From contig DAHWGZ010000003.1 of NCBI GenBank assembly GCA_027335965.1, forward strand, positions 1 through 32,059: a stretch of 32,059 bases of DNA, written 5' to 3'. The stretch is from Acidiferrobacter sp. (GTDB taxonomy: Bacteria; Pseudomonadota; Gammaproteobacteria; Acidiferrobacterales; Acidiferrobacteraceae). Position 1 is the stretch's first letter; each line of letters begins with the position of its first letter. Positions 1 to 8,540 of the stretch are shown here, piece after piece. The translations under genes and the position numbers were made by a program. The notes beneath the pieces are model-generated. The model saw only the letters and a program-made list of their open reading frames with translations. It was not told the DNA's origin and ran no database searches.

Positions 1-16
1 CCGGCCATACGGCCGG
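1..16. repeat. Short inverted repeat at window edge
   Basis: CCGGCC and GGCCGG arms of six bases flank a four-base ATAC loop. It could be the stem of a terminator for a gene lying left of the window, but no T-run follows within the next bases. Its role cannot be judged from the part that is visible. Confidence 0.3.
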
Positions 17-90
17 CAATGGAGGAAGGCTCTGGCGTTGGTCCGTCTGGCAACGTGAAACCGGCCTCGACGAAGCAGGAAATCCGCTTC

Positions 91-110
91 GGTCATGTTC
101 GTGCATAACC
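91..110. promoter_or_regulatory. Candidate autoregulatory operator of nsrR
   Basis: GGTCATGTTC GTGCATAACC is an imperfect dyad (seven of ten positions pair) that ends 25 bases before the nsrR start codon. Rrf2-family repressors commonly bind such dyads over their own promoters, so autoregulation is plausible. The match to the known NsrR consensus (ATG and CAT half-sites about 11 bases apart) is only partial, so this is inference. Confidence 0.3.
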
Positions 111-135
111 GAGCAAGTCTTATGGAACGGATCCC

Positions 136-597
136 ATGCAGTTGACCCGCTACAGCGACTATGCCCTGCGGATATTGATGTATCTCAGCATGAAGGAGCG
201 TGACGGGGTGGCGACGATCAGCGAAATCGCGGCGTTTTACGGCATATCGCGCCATCATCTCGTGAAGATCGTGCACAGGCTGGGACAGCTCGGCTTCATC
301 GCGACCACGCGCGGCAAGGGGGGCGGCCTCAAGCTTGCGCGCGCCGCCGCGCAGATCGGCATCGGCGAGGTGATACGCCAGACCGAGGCGCGTTTCGACA
401 TCGTCGAATGCTTCGACGCGCAGGCGAACAGCTGCCGCTTGACGCCGATCTGTCATCTGAAAGGCATGCTGGCGGCCGCGCAGGCGCAGTTCCTGCGGGA
501 GCTCGATGGCTATACCCTGGCGGACGCGATCGCCGGCCGCGATCGCGGATTCGCGTCGCTGCTCGACCGTATCCGGCTGAGCGCCCCCGGCGCCTGA
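136..597 (+). CDS. nsrR: NsrR-type Rrf2 family nitric-oxide-sensing repressor
   Basis: A 153-residue protein of standard length for the Rrf2 family. Residues about 1-60 form the winged helix-turn-helix; it opens MQLTRYSDYALR, much like E. coli NsrR (MQLTSFTDYGLR), and has the GKGGG wing. Cys92, Cys100 and Cys106 sit in an ECF...SC...TPICHLK pattern, the three-cysteine iron-sulfur ligand set of NsrR, before the FL-ELD-YTLAD segment that NsrR also has. In the family, NO destroys the cluster and releases repression of NO-detoxification genes. No flavohemoglobin, nor reductase, is visible here, so its targets lie elsewhere or include the next gene 126 bases downstream. The ribosome-binding site is weak. 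IscR is less likely because the cysteine spacing and the start of the protein match NsrR better. Confidence 0.85.
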   Translation: MQLTRYSDYALRILMYLSMKERDGVATISEIAAFYGISRHHLVKIVHRLGQLGFIATTRGKGGGLKLARAAAQIGIGEVIRQTEARFDIVECFDAQANSCRLTPICHLKGMLAAAQAQFLRELDGYTLADAIAGRDRGFASLLDRIRLSAPGA

Positions 598-633
598 ACG
601 AGCGCGACCGCGGCGCTTGCCGATCCGGGCGGG

Positions 634-663
634 CCGCACGGGGTCGCCGCACGGGGTCGCCGC
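634..663. repeat. 13-bp tandem repeat, about 2.3 copies
   Basis: The unit CCGCACGGGGTCG occurs twice in direct succession (634-646, 647-659), followed by a partial CCGC. It lies between nsrR and the outer-membrane gene, directly before a TATACT hexamer at 666-671. It would overlap the -35 region of a promoter there. Confidence 0.7.
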
Positions 664-665
664 GG

Positions 666-671
666 TATACT
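666..671 (+). promoter_or_regulatory. Candidate -10 element of the outer-membrane gene
   Basis: TATACT lies about 50 bases before the start codon at 724, the right distance for a short leader. No good -35 hexamer is visible 16-18 bases upstream, where the tandem repeat lies, so the promoter may need an activator. It may also be chance. Confidence 0.3.
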
Positions 672-723
672 ATCGGCGCTGCCTCGCGCGGCGGGCGGTC
701 AGGCAAGAAACCAGGGAGGCGCG

Positions 724-1497
724 ATGCGGTTGGGAAGGGGAGGGCTGTTGGGGGCCGTGCTCGTGTGCCAGTCGGCATGGGCGGCCCATCCCTGGACGCT
801 CGGCAACGTGCCATCCGATTATCAGGGTCGCTACGGGACGCGCCATACCATCGGGATCTTTTACGATCCCACCTACCTGCAATACCGGAGCTCGGGCGTA
901 CGCGTGAAGCTCACGGTCCCCTATGTCTCGGTTGTGAACCTGCCGGTGGGCGCCAAGCTCACGAACGACACCCTGTCGGCACGCGGCCAGGGGCGCCAGA
1001 CGACGAGCGCCGGCGGCCTTGGAGATATCTGGCTTGCCACCCATGTCACGGTGCTACCCGAGCGCGGCCTGAGGCCGGCCGTGGTGCCTTACTTCAAGGT
1101 CAAGTTCGCGACCGCGTCGGCGCGCGAGGGGCTCGGTACCGGGCGCAACGATTACGAACTGGGGGTCGGGGTCGATAGCACGATCGGCGCCAATGTGTTT
1201 CCGTTCGCGCATGTCGGCTATCGGTTCGTCGGCCGCCCTCCGGGGCTGGGCCTGCGGAATATCGCCACCTACAATGCCGGCGTCAGCATCGCCACGAGCG
1301 CGCGCAACGTCGTGACCGCGATGTACGCGGGCGCGCAGTCGGAACAGGCGGGCTATGCGGGCCCCTCGGATGCGATACTCGCCTGGAACTACGATGTCAC
1401 GGCCGCCGGCAGCGGCGTGCAGGTGTATATCGATAAGGGTTTCAGCAACGGCAGCGCCGGCCTTGGGGGAGGCGTGGGCGGACAGATCGTGTTCTAG
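724..1497 (+). CDS. Outer-membrane beta-barrel protein, phenol-degradation MetA-like
   Basis: 257 residues with a clear signal peptide (hydrophobic 8-19, cleavage after QSAWA at about residue 20). The mature part has alternating short amphipathic strands rich in Gly, Tyr and Val and ends in a C-terminal Phe, the usual assembly signal of outer-membrane barrels. The segment GLGDIW..., then a strand, then GLGTGRNDYELGVG, followed by a GYRF strand, resembles the MetA-pathway/transporter barrel family (PF13557-like). That family is thought to let small hydrophobic compounds through the outer membrane, but no substrate can be named here. GGGAGG 6-7 bases before the ATG supports the start. It lies downstream of nsrR on the same strand and may be co-regulated or independent. 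Confidence 0.6.
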   Translation: MRLGRGGLLGAVLVCQSAWAAHPWTLGNVPSDYQGRYGTRHTIGIFYDPTYLQYRSSGVRVKLTVPYVSVVNLPVGAKLTNDTLSARGQGRQTTSAGGLGDIWLATHVTVLPERGLRPAVVPYFKVKFATASAREGLGTGRNDYELGVGVDSTIGANVFPFAHVGYRFVGRPPGLGLRNIATYNAGVSIATSARNVVTAMYAGAQSEQAGYAGPSDAILAWNYDVTAAGSGVQVYIDKGFSNGSAGLGGGVGGQIVF

Positions 1498-1629
1498 GGC
1501 GCCGTCTCGCGGGCGAGGGGCCGCCCGGGGGCCGTGGCCTGCCGCGCCGCTTCCATGCCCGGGTGGCCTCGATGCGCGTGCCGGTCGGGGGGCACCCTGC
1601 AAGCCTGCGCCCGCCGCCCACGCCCAAGA

Positions 1630-3438
1630 TCACCGGCTCGCCTCCTGGTCCTGGAGATAGGCGCGCCAGCCGCCCCACGCGGTGATGTCGCCAAGCCCCT
1701 CGACGGCTATGGCCTCCGCGATAAAGCCTTTGACCGATCGCCCATCCTCGAGCATCACGGTTCCTATGGCGAGCGGCGCCGGGACCTCGGCGACCAGCGC
1801 CCCGAAATGGCCAAGCGGGATGTCCCAGATCTCGACCTCGATCGAGGCGCCGCGGGTCTCGCGGACCAGGCAGGGCCGCGGAGGCGTGCCTGGCAGGGCA
1901 TAAAGCCGATAGCGCGGCGCGGTGCGCGTACGCTCTTTGAACACCGCATGACGCGCGCTCAGCGCCCCGTTCAGCGGCAGGCCGCGCATGTGGGCGCCGA
2001 CCACGGCCAAGGGCACGCTCGGGCACAGGATGGGTAGGGTCTCGGGGGCGTGATCGGGGGGTCGGCGGCCGGTGGCGCCGAGCGGCTGCTCGAGGTGGCG
2101 CTCCAAGGTCCGCGCGAGCACCGTCAACGCCTGGTCATGCCACGCCGGGGCGATGAAGGTCACGCCGCTTGCCAGTCCATCCTCGCGGAACCGCCCGGGG
2201 ACCGCGAGCGCGCACAGATCGGCGAGGTTGACGAAGTTCGTATAGAAGCCAAGCCGCGTGTTGTAACCCATGGGATCGCGGGCCATGTCGCTGATCGTGT
2301 AGATCGTGGGCGCGGTCGGGACCAGCAAGGCATCGTATCCGCGCAAGGTTTGGGCGATCAAGGCGCTCAGGCGCGCGCGCTCGTGTTCGCCACGAAAGGC
2401 GTCGCGCGCCGAGAAGCTCATGGCGCCCGCCAGCGCGGCGCGCACCGCGTGGTGAAGGGCCGCCGGCTGGCGCTCGAGAAACGAGGCGAGCGGCGCCATG
2501 CGTTCCGCCACCCAGGGGCCCTGGTAAAGGAGCTCGGCAAGGGCCTGAAACGGCGCGAAGTCGATGGCCTCGATGCGCGCGCCGAGGTCTCTCAAGGTCT
2601 CGATGGTTGCGGCAAAGGCGCGCGCGGCCTGATGGTCCCCGAAAAACTCGAGATTGTCGGGGGTGGCAAGGGTCATGGGGTCGGCGGGGCGGGGCGCGGC
2701 CCGCAGCGGGTCCTCGCGGGAATACGGGTCCTCGGGATCGAAGCCGGCCACGATCGCCGCGATGCGCGCGGCATCGGCGACCGTGAGCGCAAGCACCGAG
2801 AGGCAGTCGAGCGTGCGGCAGGCCGGCACCAGCCCGCGCGTGGACCACCACCCGCGGGTGGGCTTGAGGCCGACGATGTTGTTGAAGGCCGCCGGGACGC
2901 GTCCGGAGCCGGCGGTGTCGGTTCCGAGCGCGAAGGGCACGAGGCCGCGGGCGACGACCGAGGCCGATCCTGAACTGGATCCGCCGGAGATATAGTTCGG
3001 GTTCAAGGCATTCGGCACCGCCCCGTAGGGCGAGCGCGTGCCGCTCAAGCCGGTGGCAAACTGATCCATGTTGGTCTTGCCGACGAGGATGGCGCCGGCG
3101 GCCTGCAGGCGCGCCACCACCGGGGCGGTGGCGTGCGCGACATAGCGAAACTCCGCGCACCCGGCGGTGGTCGGCCATCCGCAGACGTCGATGTTGTCCT
3201 TGACCGCGAACGGCACCCCATATAATGGCAGCGAGGCGGGGCCGGCCAAGGCGAGTCGTTCCGCAAGCGCCGCGAGCTGGGTCTCGAGATGCGCGCGATC
3301 GCCGACCGTGATCCATGCCGGGTCTTGCGCGGGAAAGGCCGCCAGGTGTTCGAGGAGGGTCGCGGGCGTGACCTTCCCGCTCAGGTAGCCCTGTTGCCAC
3401 TCGCCAAGGGTCCAGCCGGTGCAAGGCCCAGTCATCAT
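1630..3438 (-). CDS. atzF: Allophanate hydrolase
   Basis: A 602-residue protein read from ATG at 3438, preceded by AAGGA at good spacing; AtzF proteins are about 600 residues. Residues about 20-450 are an amidase-signature domain with the complete Ser-cisSer-Lys triad: Lys80 (PFAVKDNID), Ser154 (GGSSSGSAS) and Ser178 (DTAGSGRVP). Residues about 470-602 match the allophanate hydrolase C-terminal domain (VGAHMRGLPLN..., then RYRLYALPG and GFIAEA). The enzyme turns allophanate into ammonia and CO2, normally the second step of ATP-dependent urea breakdown or the last step of s-triazine/cyanurate breakdown. No urea carboxylase or cyanurate-pathway gene is next to it, so its partner must lie elsewhere or its substrate source differs. 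A start further upstream would add about 85 low-complexity Arg/Pro residues and is unlikely. Confidence 0.88.
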   Translation of the reverse strand: MMTGPCTGWTLGEWQQGYLSGKVTPATLLEHLAAFPAQDPAWITVGDRAHLETQLAALAERLALAGPASLPLYGVPFAVKDNIDVCGWPTTAGCAEFRYVAHATAPVVARLQAAGAILVGKTNMDQFATGLSGTRSPYGAVPNALNPNYISGGSSSGSASVVARGLVPFALGTDTAGSGRVPAAFNNIVGLKPTRGWWSTRGLVPACRTLDCLSVLALTVADAARIAAIVAGFDPEDPYSREDPLRAAPRPADPMTLATPDNLEFFGDHQAARAFAATIETLRDLGARIEAIDFAPFQALAELLYQGPWVAERMAPLASFLERQPAALHHAVRAALAGAMSFSARDAFRGEHERARLSALIAQTLRGYDALLVPTAPTIYTISDMARDPMGYNTRLGFYTNFVNLADLCALAVPGRFREDGLASGVTFIAPAWHDQALTVLARTLERHLEQPLGATGRRPPDHAPETLPILCPSVPLAVVGAHMRGLPLNGALSARHAVFKERTRTAPRYRLYALPGTPPRPCLVRETRGASIEVEIWDIPLGHFGALVAEVPAPLAIGTVMLEDGRSVKGFIAEAIAVEGLGDITAWGGWRAYLQDQEASR

Positions 3439-3895
3439 CGGTATTCCTTGTGGGGGTCGGATGAAGGGCGCCAAGCAAGAACGGTGCCTGGATTCCCGCG
3501 GGGGGCGGTGGCGCGAGCACGCCCCCTTTTTGGATGTTGTCGGTGGGGCCGGCGAGGACGCACCGCGCGGGCGCGCCCGGTTTTGGGGCAGACGGTCCAG
3601 GGCCGGGCGCGCTTGTGCGACCCGCGTCATGGCGGAGGCACGGCGCCATCGCGGCGGGGCTTGCCAGGGATGGTATCGTGAGCGTGAGGTCATGGATCCT
3701 GCCAGCCGCCGGCACGCCGGACCGGCTGTTGGTCTGAGGCCGGATCTCGGGACCGCCGCCGGCGGCCGCGCCCGCCCTTGCGAGGCCGATGGGGAGGGCC
3801 GCGCTCCCGCGCGTGCTGTGATATTGTCTGACGCACCGGCGCGGGCGCTCGTTGCGCGCGCCGGAGGGCCTCACGTCAACGCGGAGGAGATCAGG
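3439..3895. other. Divergent intergenic region atzF / cysC
   Basis: About 457 bases between two divergently read genes. It must hold both promoters, but no convincing -35/-10 pair is visible. Reading frames cross it on both strands, but their Arg/Pro/Gly-rich translations match no family I recognise and look like high-GC shadows. The cysC ribosome-binding site GGAGGAG is at 3883-3889. Confidence 0.5.
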
Positions 3896-4510
3896 GTGGT
3901 GAAGGGACGATCGCGAGCAAGGCAGGCGGCGGATGTCGAGGGCGCGGGGGGCGGGTTGGCGCTGTGGTTCACGGGCCTGCCAGGGAGCGGCAAGAGCACG
4001 CTCAGTCGGGCCGTGGCCGGCGAGCTCGATGCCTGTGACCGGCGCATCGTGACGATACTCGATGGCGACATCGTGCGTCAGTTCCTCTCGCAGGGCGTGG
4101 GGTTCACGCGCCAGGAGCGTTATGACAACGTCTGCCGCATCGGTTACGCGGCGAGCCTCATCGTGCGCCATGGCGGTATCGCCATCGTGGCGGCGGTCTC
4201 TCCGTACCGCGATGCCCGGGCGCGGGCCTGCGCGCTGGTCGAGGAGGCCGGCGGCGCGTTTCTCGAGATCCACATGGATACGCCCTTTAGCGCCTGCGTC
4301 GCGCGCGACCCCAAGGGTCATTACGCGCGCGCCCTGAGCGGCGACATGGACCTGTTCACGGGCGTCGACGACCCTTATGAAAAGCCGCTGGCGCCCGACA
4401 TCCGCGTGCGCACCGAGACCGAGGACGTGGCGGGCGCCTCAAGGCACGTCATGGCCATCCTGCGTGAACGGCACTTCCTGTATTCGGCGGGACACCAGAC
4501 CACTGGCTGA
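3896..4510 (+). CDS. cysC: Adenylylsulfate (APS) kinase
   Basis: 204 residues from GTG at 3896 (a second GTG at 3899 is equally possible); GGAGGAG precedes both at usable spacing. The protein has a P-loop GLPGSGKST at about residue 27, LDGDIVRQFLSQGVGF (the DGD motif), VCRIGY and SPYRDARARA. It also has the late RDPKGHYARALSG...FTGVDDPYE segment diagnostic of CysC. It phosphorylates APS to PAPS in the cytoplasm. Sequence details (IVRQFLSQG, RHGGIAIVAA) resemble CysC domains fused to sulfurylases more than E. coli CysC, but no fused ATP sulfurylase is present. No other sulfate-assimilation gene is adjacent, so it may supply PAPS for sulfation or for an assimilation pathway encoded elsewhere. 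Confidence 0.9.
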   Translation: MVKGRSRARQAADVEGAGGGLALWFTGLPGSGKSTLSRAVAGELDACDRRIVTILDGDIVRQFLSQGVGFTRQERYDNVCRIGYAASLIVRHGGIAIVAAVSPYRDARARACALVEEAGGAFLEIHMDTPFSACVARDPKGHYARALSGDMDLFTGVDDPYEKPLAPDIRVRTETEDVAGASRHVMAILRERHFLYSAGHQTTG

Positions 4511-4591
4511 CGCGCCGCCCGGTGATGCGCGGCTGGTTCGTGCTAGACTAGCGCATTGTGATGACGCAACCATACCCCCTGTAAGCGCCCG

Positions 4592-7500
4592 ATGAGCCCA
4601 TCGTCTACTGCCCGAATACGGGAGATTCCGTACAACTACACCTCATTTTCCGACCGGGAGATCGTCATGCGATTCCTCGGGCCGCGGATGTGGGAGACCC
4701 TGAACACGCTGCGCGCGGCGCGCGTGACGGGGCGCTCCGCGCGCATGCTGTTCGAGGTGCTCGGGGATATGTGGGTGGTGAGCCGCAACCCCTTCATCCA
4801 GGATGACCTTTTGCGTCACGAGGCGCGCCTGGGATCGCTGGTGTCGGCCCTGCACCACCGCCTCGATCAGATCGTGGAGCGCGCCCAGGGCAATGCCGAG
4901 GCCCTGGCGCTGGCATCGGCGGCGCGGGCCGCGGTCCATGCCTTCGAGGAGGGTTTTCCGCGGGAGCGCGCCCAGCGCAAGCAGGTCCTGCGGGTGCTGT
5001 CGCGCGTCACCCACCGCGACAATATCGACTTCAGCGGCTACGCGCGCGCCGCGCATGTGACCGACGCCACCGACTGGCGGGTCGAGCTGCCTTTCGTGGT
5101 GATCAACCCGGATACCGAAGAGGAGATCGCGGGACTGGTGAAGGGCTGCATCGAGCTTGGGCTTACCATCATCCCGCGTGGCGGCGGGACCGGCTATACG
5201 GGGGGCGCGGTGCCGCTTTTTGCCGACACCGCCATCATCAATACCGAGAAGCTCGATGAGGTCGGCGAGGTCGTGTGGCGGGAGTTGCCGGGCGTCGCCG
5301 GACCCGTGCCCACGATACGCGCGGGCGCCGGTACCGTCACCCTGCGCGTCACCGAGGTCGCGGAGGCCGCGGGCCTGTCATTCGCGGTCGATCCGACCTC
5401 GCAGGACGCCGCGACCATAGGCGGCAACGTGGCCATGAATGCCGGTGGCAAGAAGGCCGTTTTGTGGGGCACCACGCTCGACAATCTCGCCTCCTGGCGC
5501 ATGGTGACGCCGCAAGGCGAGTGGCTGACCGTGGAGCGCGAACATCACAACCTCGGCAAGATCCATGAGCAGGACGAGGTGGTGTTCCGCGTGAGCCGTA
5601 CCCATGCCGACGGACGCACGACCGCCGGACCTTCCGAGGTGTTGCGCATCCCGGGATCTTCGTTGCGCAAGGAGGGGCTCGGGAAGGACGTGACCGACAA
5701 GTTCCTCTCCGGCCTGCCCGGAATCCAGAAGGAGGGCTGCGACGGCATCATCACCTCGGCGGTGTTCATTTTGCATGAAAAGCCGCGCCACCTGCGCACG
5801 GTGTGTCTCGAATTCTTTGGATCCGATCTGCGCGAGGCGGTGTCGGCGATCACCGCGATCAAGGCCTACCCGGGGACGGTATCGGGGGTGATGCTCGCGG
5901 GACTCGAACACCTGGACGAGCGTTATCTGCGCGCGGTGCGTTACAGCACCAAGGCGCCGCGCCGCGATCGCCCCAAGATGGTCCTTTTGTGCGATATCGC
6001 AGGCGACGACGATCGACGCGTGGGCGAGGCGGCGGCGGCGGTCGTGCGCATCGCCAATGGCCGTGGCGGCGAGGGTCATGTGGCGGTGACCGCCGAGGCG
6101 CGGCGGCGCTTCTGGGCGGATCGCGCCAAGACCGCGGCCATCGCCGCGCACACCAACGCCTTCAAGATCAACGAGGACGTGGTGATCCCCATCGAGCGCC
6201 TCGCTGATTACAGCGAAGGCGTCGAACGCATCAATATCGAACAGTCGCTGGCCAACAAGATCATGGCGGTGGAGGCGGTGATCGCCTATCTCACCGAGGG
6301 AGGACCGGCGCAGGCGCTGGCCCCGGACTATGAGACGAGCGTGGAGAATACCGCTATCTTGACCGCCAAGACCGAGGCGGCATTGGCGCATCTGCGTGGC
6401 GTCGCGCGGCGCTGGGCGGGTATCCTCGCGGGGCTCGATCAAGCGGCCGAGGCGTGCGCCGAGCTGCTCGACCGCGAGGAGGGCGCGCGGGTGCGGCCCG
6501 ACGAGAAGCTGATCGCGCTGTTGTTGCGGCGCGATGTGCGGATCTCCTATCGGCGCGAGGTGGGGCGCGTCCTTCAGGACATCTTCGGCGGCCAGGAGCT
6601 CGAGGCGGTACGCCACCGCCTCGAGGCGATTCATGCCGAGGTTCTGACGAAGAGGCTGTTCGTGGCGCTGCATATGCATGCCGGGGATGGCAACGTGCAC
6701 ACCAACATCCCGGTGAACTCCAACGACTACGAGATGATGCGCGAGGCCGATCGTATCGTCGAGCGCGTCATGCATCTCGCGGTCGGTCTCGGAGGCGTGA
6801 TATCGGGGGAGCATGGCATCGGCATCACCAAGATCCGTTACCTCGAGCCTAAGGCGATCGAGGCGTTCGCCGCCTACAAGAATCGGGTGGATCCCAATGG
6901 ACATTTCAACCGCGGCAAGCTCATGCCCGGTTCCGGGTTGGAACGCGCCTACACGCCCTCGTTGCGCCTCGTGTCGCAGGAGGCATTGATTCTCGAGCGC
7001 AGCGAGCTTGGCGCCTTGAATGACGCGATACGCAACTGCCTGCGTTGCGGCAAGTGCAAGCCGGTGTGCACGACGCATGTGCCGCGCGCCAACCTGCTTT
7101 ACTCGCCACGCAACAAGATTTTGGGGACCGGTCTTATCATTGAGGCCTTTCTCTACGAGGAACAGACCCGGCGGGGGATTTCGATCCACCATTTCGATGG
7201 CATGAACGATATCGCGGATCACTGCACGGTGTGCCACAAGTGCCTGAATCCCTGCCCGGTCGACATCGATTTTGGGGACGTGTCGATCCGCATGCGCGAG
7301 ATCCTGCGCGCGCGCGGCCATAAGCGCATGGCCATCGGCACGCGCGCGTCCATGGCGTTCTTGAATGTCACCGACCCAGGCACCATTCGCGCCATGCGCA
7401 AGGGCATGATCGAATGGGGCTTCAAGGCCCAGCGCCTCGGCCACGAGGTGGCGGTGAAGCTGAGCGCGATCGGCAGGCCCGCGCGTCCGCGCGCCACGAC

Positions 7501-8449
7501 CGGCAAGACGCCGGCCTCGTCGCAGGTGATTCATTTCCTGAAAAAGCCCCTGCCGCGCGACGTACCGCGCCAGACCATGCGCGCGCTGCTCGCGATCGAG
7601 GACGTGAAGACCGTGCCGATCCTGCGCGATCCCGCGAAGGTGACCGAGGATTCGGACGCGGTGTTCTATTTCCCGGGCTGCGGCTCGGAGCGGCTATTTA
7701 GCCAGGTGGGGCTGGCGACGCTCGCCATGCTCTATGAGGTGGGGGCGCAGGTGGTGCTGCCGCCGGGCTATCTGTGCTGCGGCTACCCGCAGACCGCCGG
7801 GGGCGATGATGCCAAGGGGCGCCAGATCACCACCGATAACCGCGTGCTGTTTCATCGGGTGGCCAATACCCTCAACTATCTCGATATCAAGACCGTCATT
7901 GTCTCGTGCGGGACGTGCATGGACCAGCTGCTGAAGTACGAATTCGAGCAGATCTTCCCGGGCTGCCGGCTGCTCGACATCCACGAGTACCTGATGGAGA
8001 AATCGGTGTCGCTCGACGGCGTGTCCGGAGTCCAATACCTGTATCACGATCCGTGCCACACGCCCATGAAGACCCACAACCCGGTGGCGGTCGCGAGCGC
8101 GCTCGTGGGGAGCCCGGTGACGCTTTCGGATCGGTGCTGCGGGGAGGCCGGCACATTCGCGGTCTCGCGGCCGGATATCGCGACCCAGGTGCGCTTTCGC
8201 AAGGAAGAGGAGTTGAGAAAGGATCTGCGGATCATCGGCGCGGAGGAGGAGGATGCCGCCGCCGGGGGCGTCAAGATATTGACGTCGTGTCCGGCATGCC
8301 TTCAAGGCCTCAGCCGTTACCGCGAGGACACCGGTCTCGATGCCGATTACATCGTGGTCGAGATCGCCAACAAGCGCTTGGGCGCGGGCTGGCAGCAGCG
8401 TTTCGCCGATGTGGCGAAGGCCGGTGGCATAGAGCGCGTCTTGCTCTGA
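4592..8449 (+). CDS. DUF3683 FAD-linked oxidase fused to ferredoxin and CCG domains
   Basis: 1285 residues, a single very long oxidoreductase. In order: an N-terminal DUF3683 region (about 1-130, opening [21 protein letters not shown]); an FAD-binding PCMH domain ([13 protein letters not shown] at about 193, [21 protein letters not shown] at about 268); and an FAD-oxidase C-terminal domain ([13 protein letters not shown] at about 694, GEHGIG at about 740). Then comes a two-cluster ferredoxin region ([11 protein letters not shown] at about 816, [12 protein letters not shown] at about 878). Last are two cysteine-rich CCG motifs (YFPGCG...CCGYP at about 1027-1068, HDPCH...CCGEAG at about 1152-1186) and a final CPAC. 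The layout is that of a membrane-linked D-2-hydroxyacid dehydrogenase (GlcD plus GlcF or LutA-like parts) on one chain, probably passing electrons to quinone. D-lactate, glycolate or D-2-hydroxyglutarate are candidate substrates; the sequence does not decide. It is transcribed alone, 81 bases after cysC. Confidence 0.85.
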   Translation: MSPSSTARIREIPYNYTSFSDREIVMRFLGPRMWETLNTLRAARVTGRSARMLFEVLGDMWVVSRNPFIQDDLLRHEARLGSLVSALHHRLDQIVERAQGNAEALALASAARAAVHAFEEGFPRERAQRKQVLRVLSRVTHRDNIDFSGYARAAHVTDATDWRVELPFVVINPDTEEEIAGLVKGCIELGLTIIPRGGGTGYTGGAVPLFADTAIINTEKLDEVGEVVWRELPGVAGPVPTIRAGAGTVTLRVTEVAEAAGLSFAVDPTSQDAATIGGNVAMNAGGKKAVLWGTTLDNLASWRMVTPQGEWLTVEREHHNLGKIHEQDEVVFRVSRTHADGRTTAGPSEVLRIPGSSLRKEGLGKDVTDKFLSGLPGIQKEGCDGIITSAVFILHEKPRHLRTVCLEFFGSDLREAVSAITAIKAYPGTVSGVMLAGLEHLDERYLRAVRYSTKAPRRDRPKMVLLCDIAGDDDRRVGEAAAAVVRIANGRGGEGHVAVTAEARRRFWADRAKTAAIAAHTNAFKINEDVVIPIERLADYSEGVERINIEQSLANKIMAVEAVIAYLTEGGPAQALAPDYETSVENTAILTAKTEAALAHLRGVARRWAGILAGLDQAAEACAELLDREEGARVRPDEKLIALLLRRDVRISYRREVGRVLQDIFGGQELEAVRHRLEAIHAEVLTKRLFVALHMHAGDGNVHTNIPVNSNDYEMMREADRIVERVMHLAVGLGGVISGEHGIGITKIRYLEPKAIEAFAAYKNRVDPNGHFNRGKLMPGSGLERAYTPSLRLVSQEALILERSELGALNDAIRNCLRCGKCKPVCTTHVPRANLLYSPRNKILGTGLIIEAFLYEEQTRRGISIHHFDGMNDIADHCTVCHKCLNPCPVDIDFGDVSIRMREILRARGHKRMAIGTRASMAFLNVTDPGTIRAMRKGMIEWGFKAQRLGHEVAVKLSAIGRPARPRATTGKTPASSQVIHFLKKPLPRDVPRQTMRALLAIEDVKTVPILRDPAKVTEDSDAVFYFPGCGSERLFSQVGLATLAMLYEVGAQVVLPPGYLCCGYPQTAGGDDAKGRQITTDNRVLFHRVANTLNYLDIKTVIVSCGTCMDQLLKYEFEQIFPGCRLLDIHEYLMEKSVSLDGVSGVQYLYHDPCHTPMKTHNPVAVASALVGSPVTLSDRCCGEAGTFAVSRPDIATQVRFRKEEELRKDLRIIGAEEEDAAAGGVKILTSCPACLQGLSRYREDTGLDADYIVVEIANKRLGAGWQQRFADVAKAGGIERVLL

Positions 8450-8493
8450 GGGTGCGGGGCGCGCCGCGGATGACGGGACCGGCGCCATCGCCG

Positions 8494-8532
8494 ACAGAAA
8501 AGACCGGGCGCCCCCGCGAGGAGACGCCCGGT
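8494..8532 (-). terminator. Rho-independent terminator of degP
   Basis: Perfect eight-base arms (8503-8510 and 8525-8532, ACCGGGCG/CGCCCGGT) enclose a 14-base loop. Read on the minus strand they are followed by CTTTTCTG. The hairpin lies about eight bases past the degP stop codon. The convergent oxidoreductase gene ends 53 bases away and may also use the stem, but lacks a T-run on its side. Confidence 0.7.
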
Positions 8533-8540
8533 TCCGAGGC

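Noticed and set aside
2135..4321. Minus-strand open frame of 728 codons across atzF and the intergenic region
   Set aside because: Arg/Pro/His-rich translation, no family motifs, and it overlaps atzF in another frame and cysC on the other strand; both of those have full motifs.
5378..7534. Minus-strand open frame of 718 codons opposite the giant oxidoreductase
   Set aside because: Antisense shadow common in high-GC genes; the plus-strand protein has a complete domain set.
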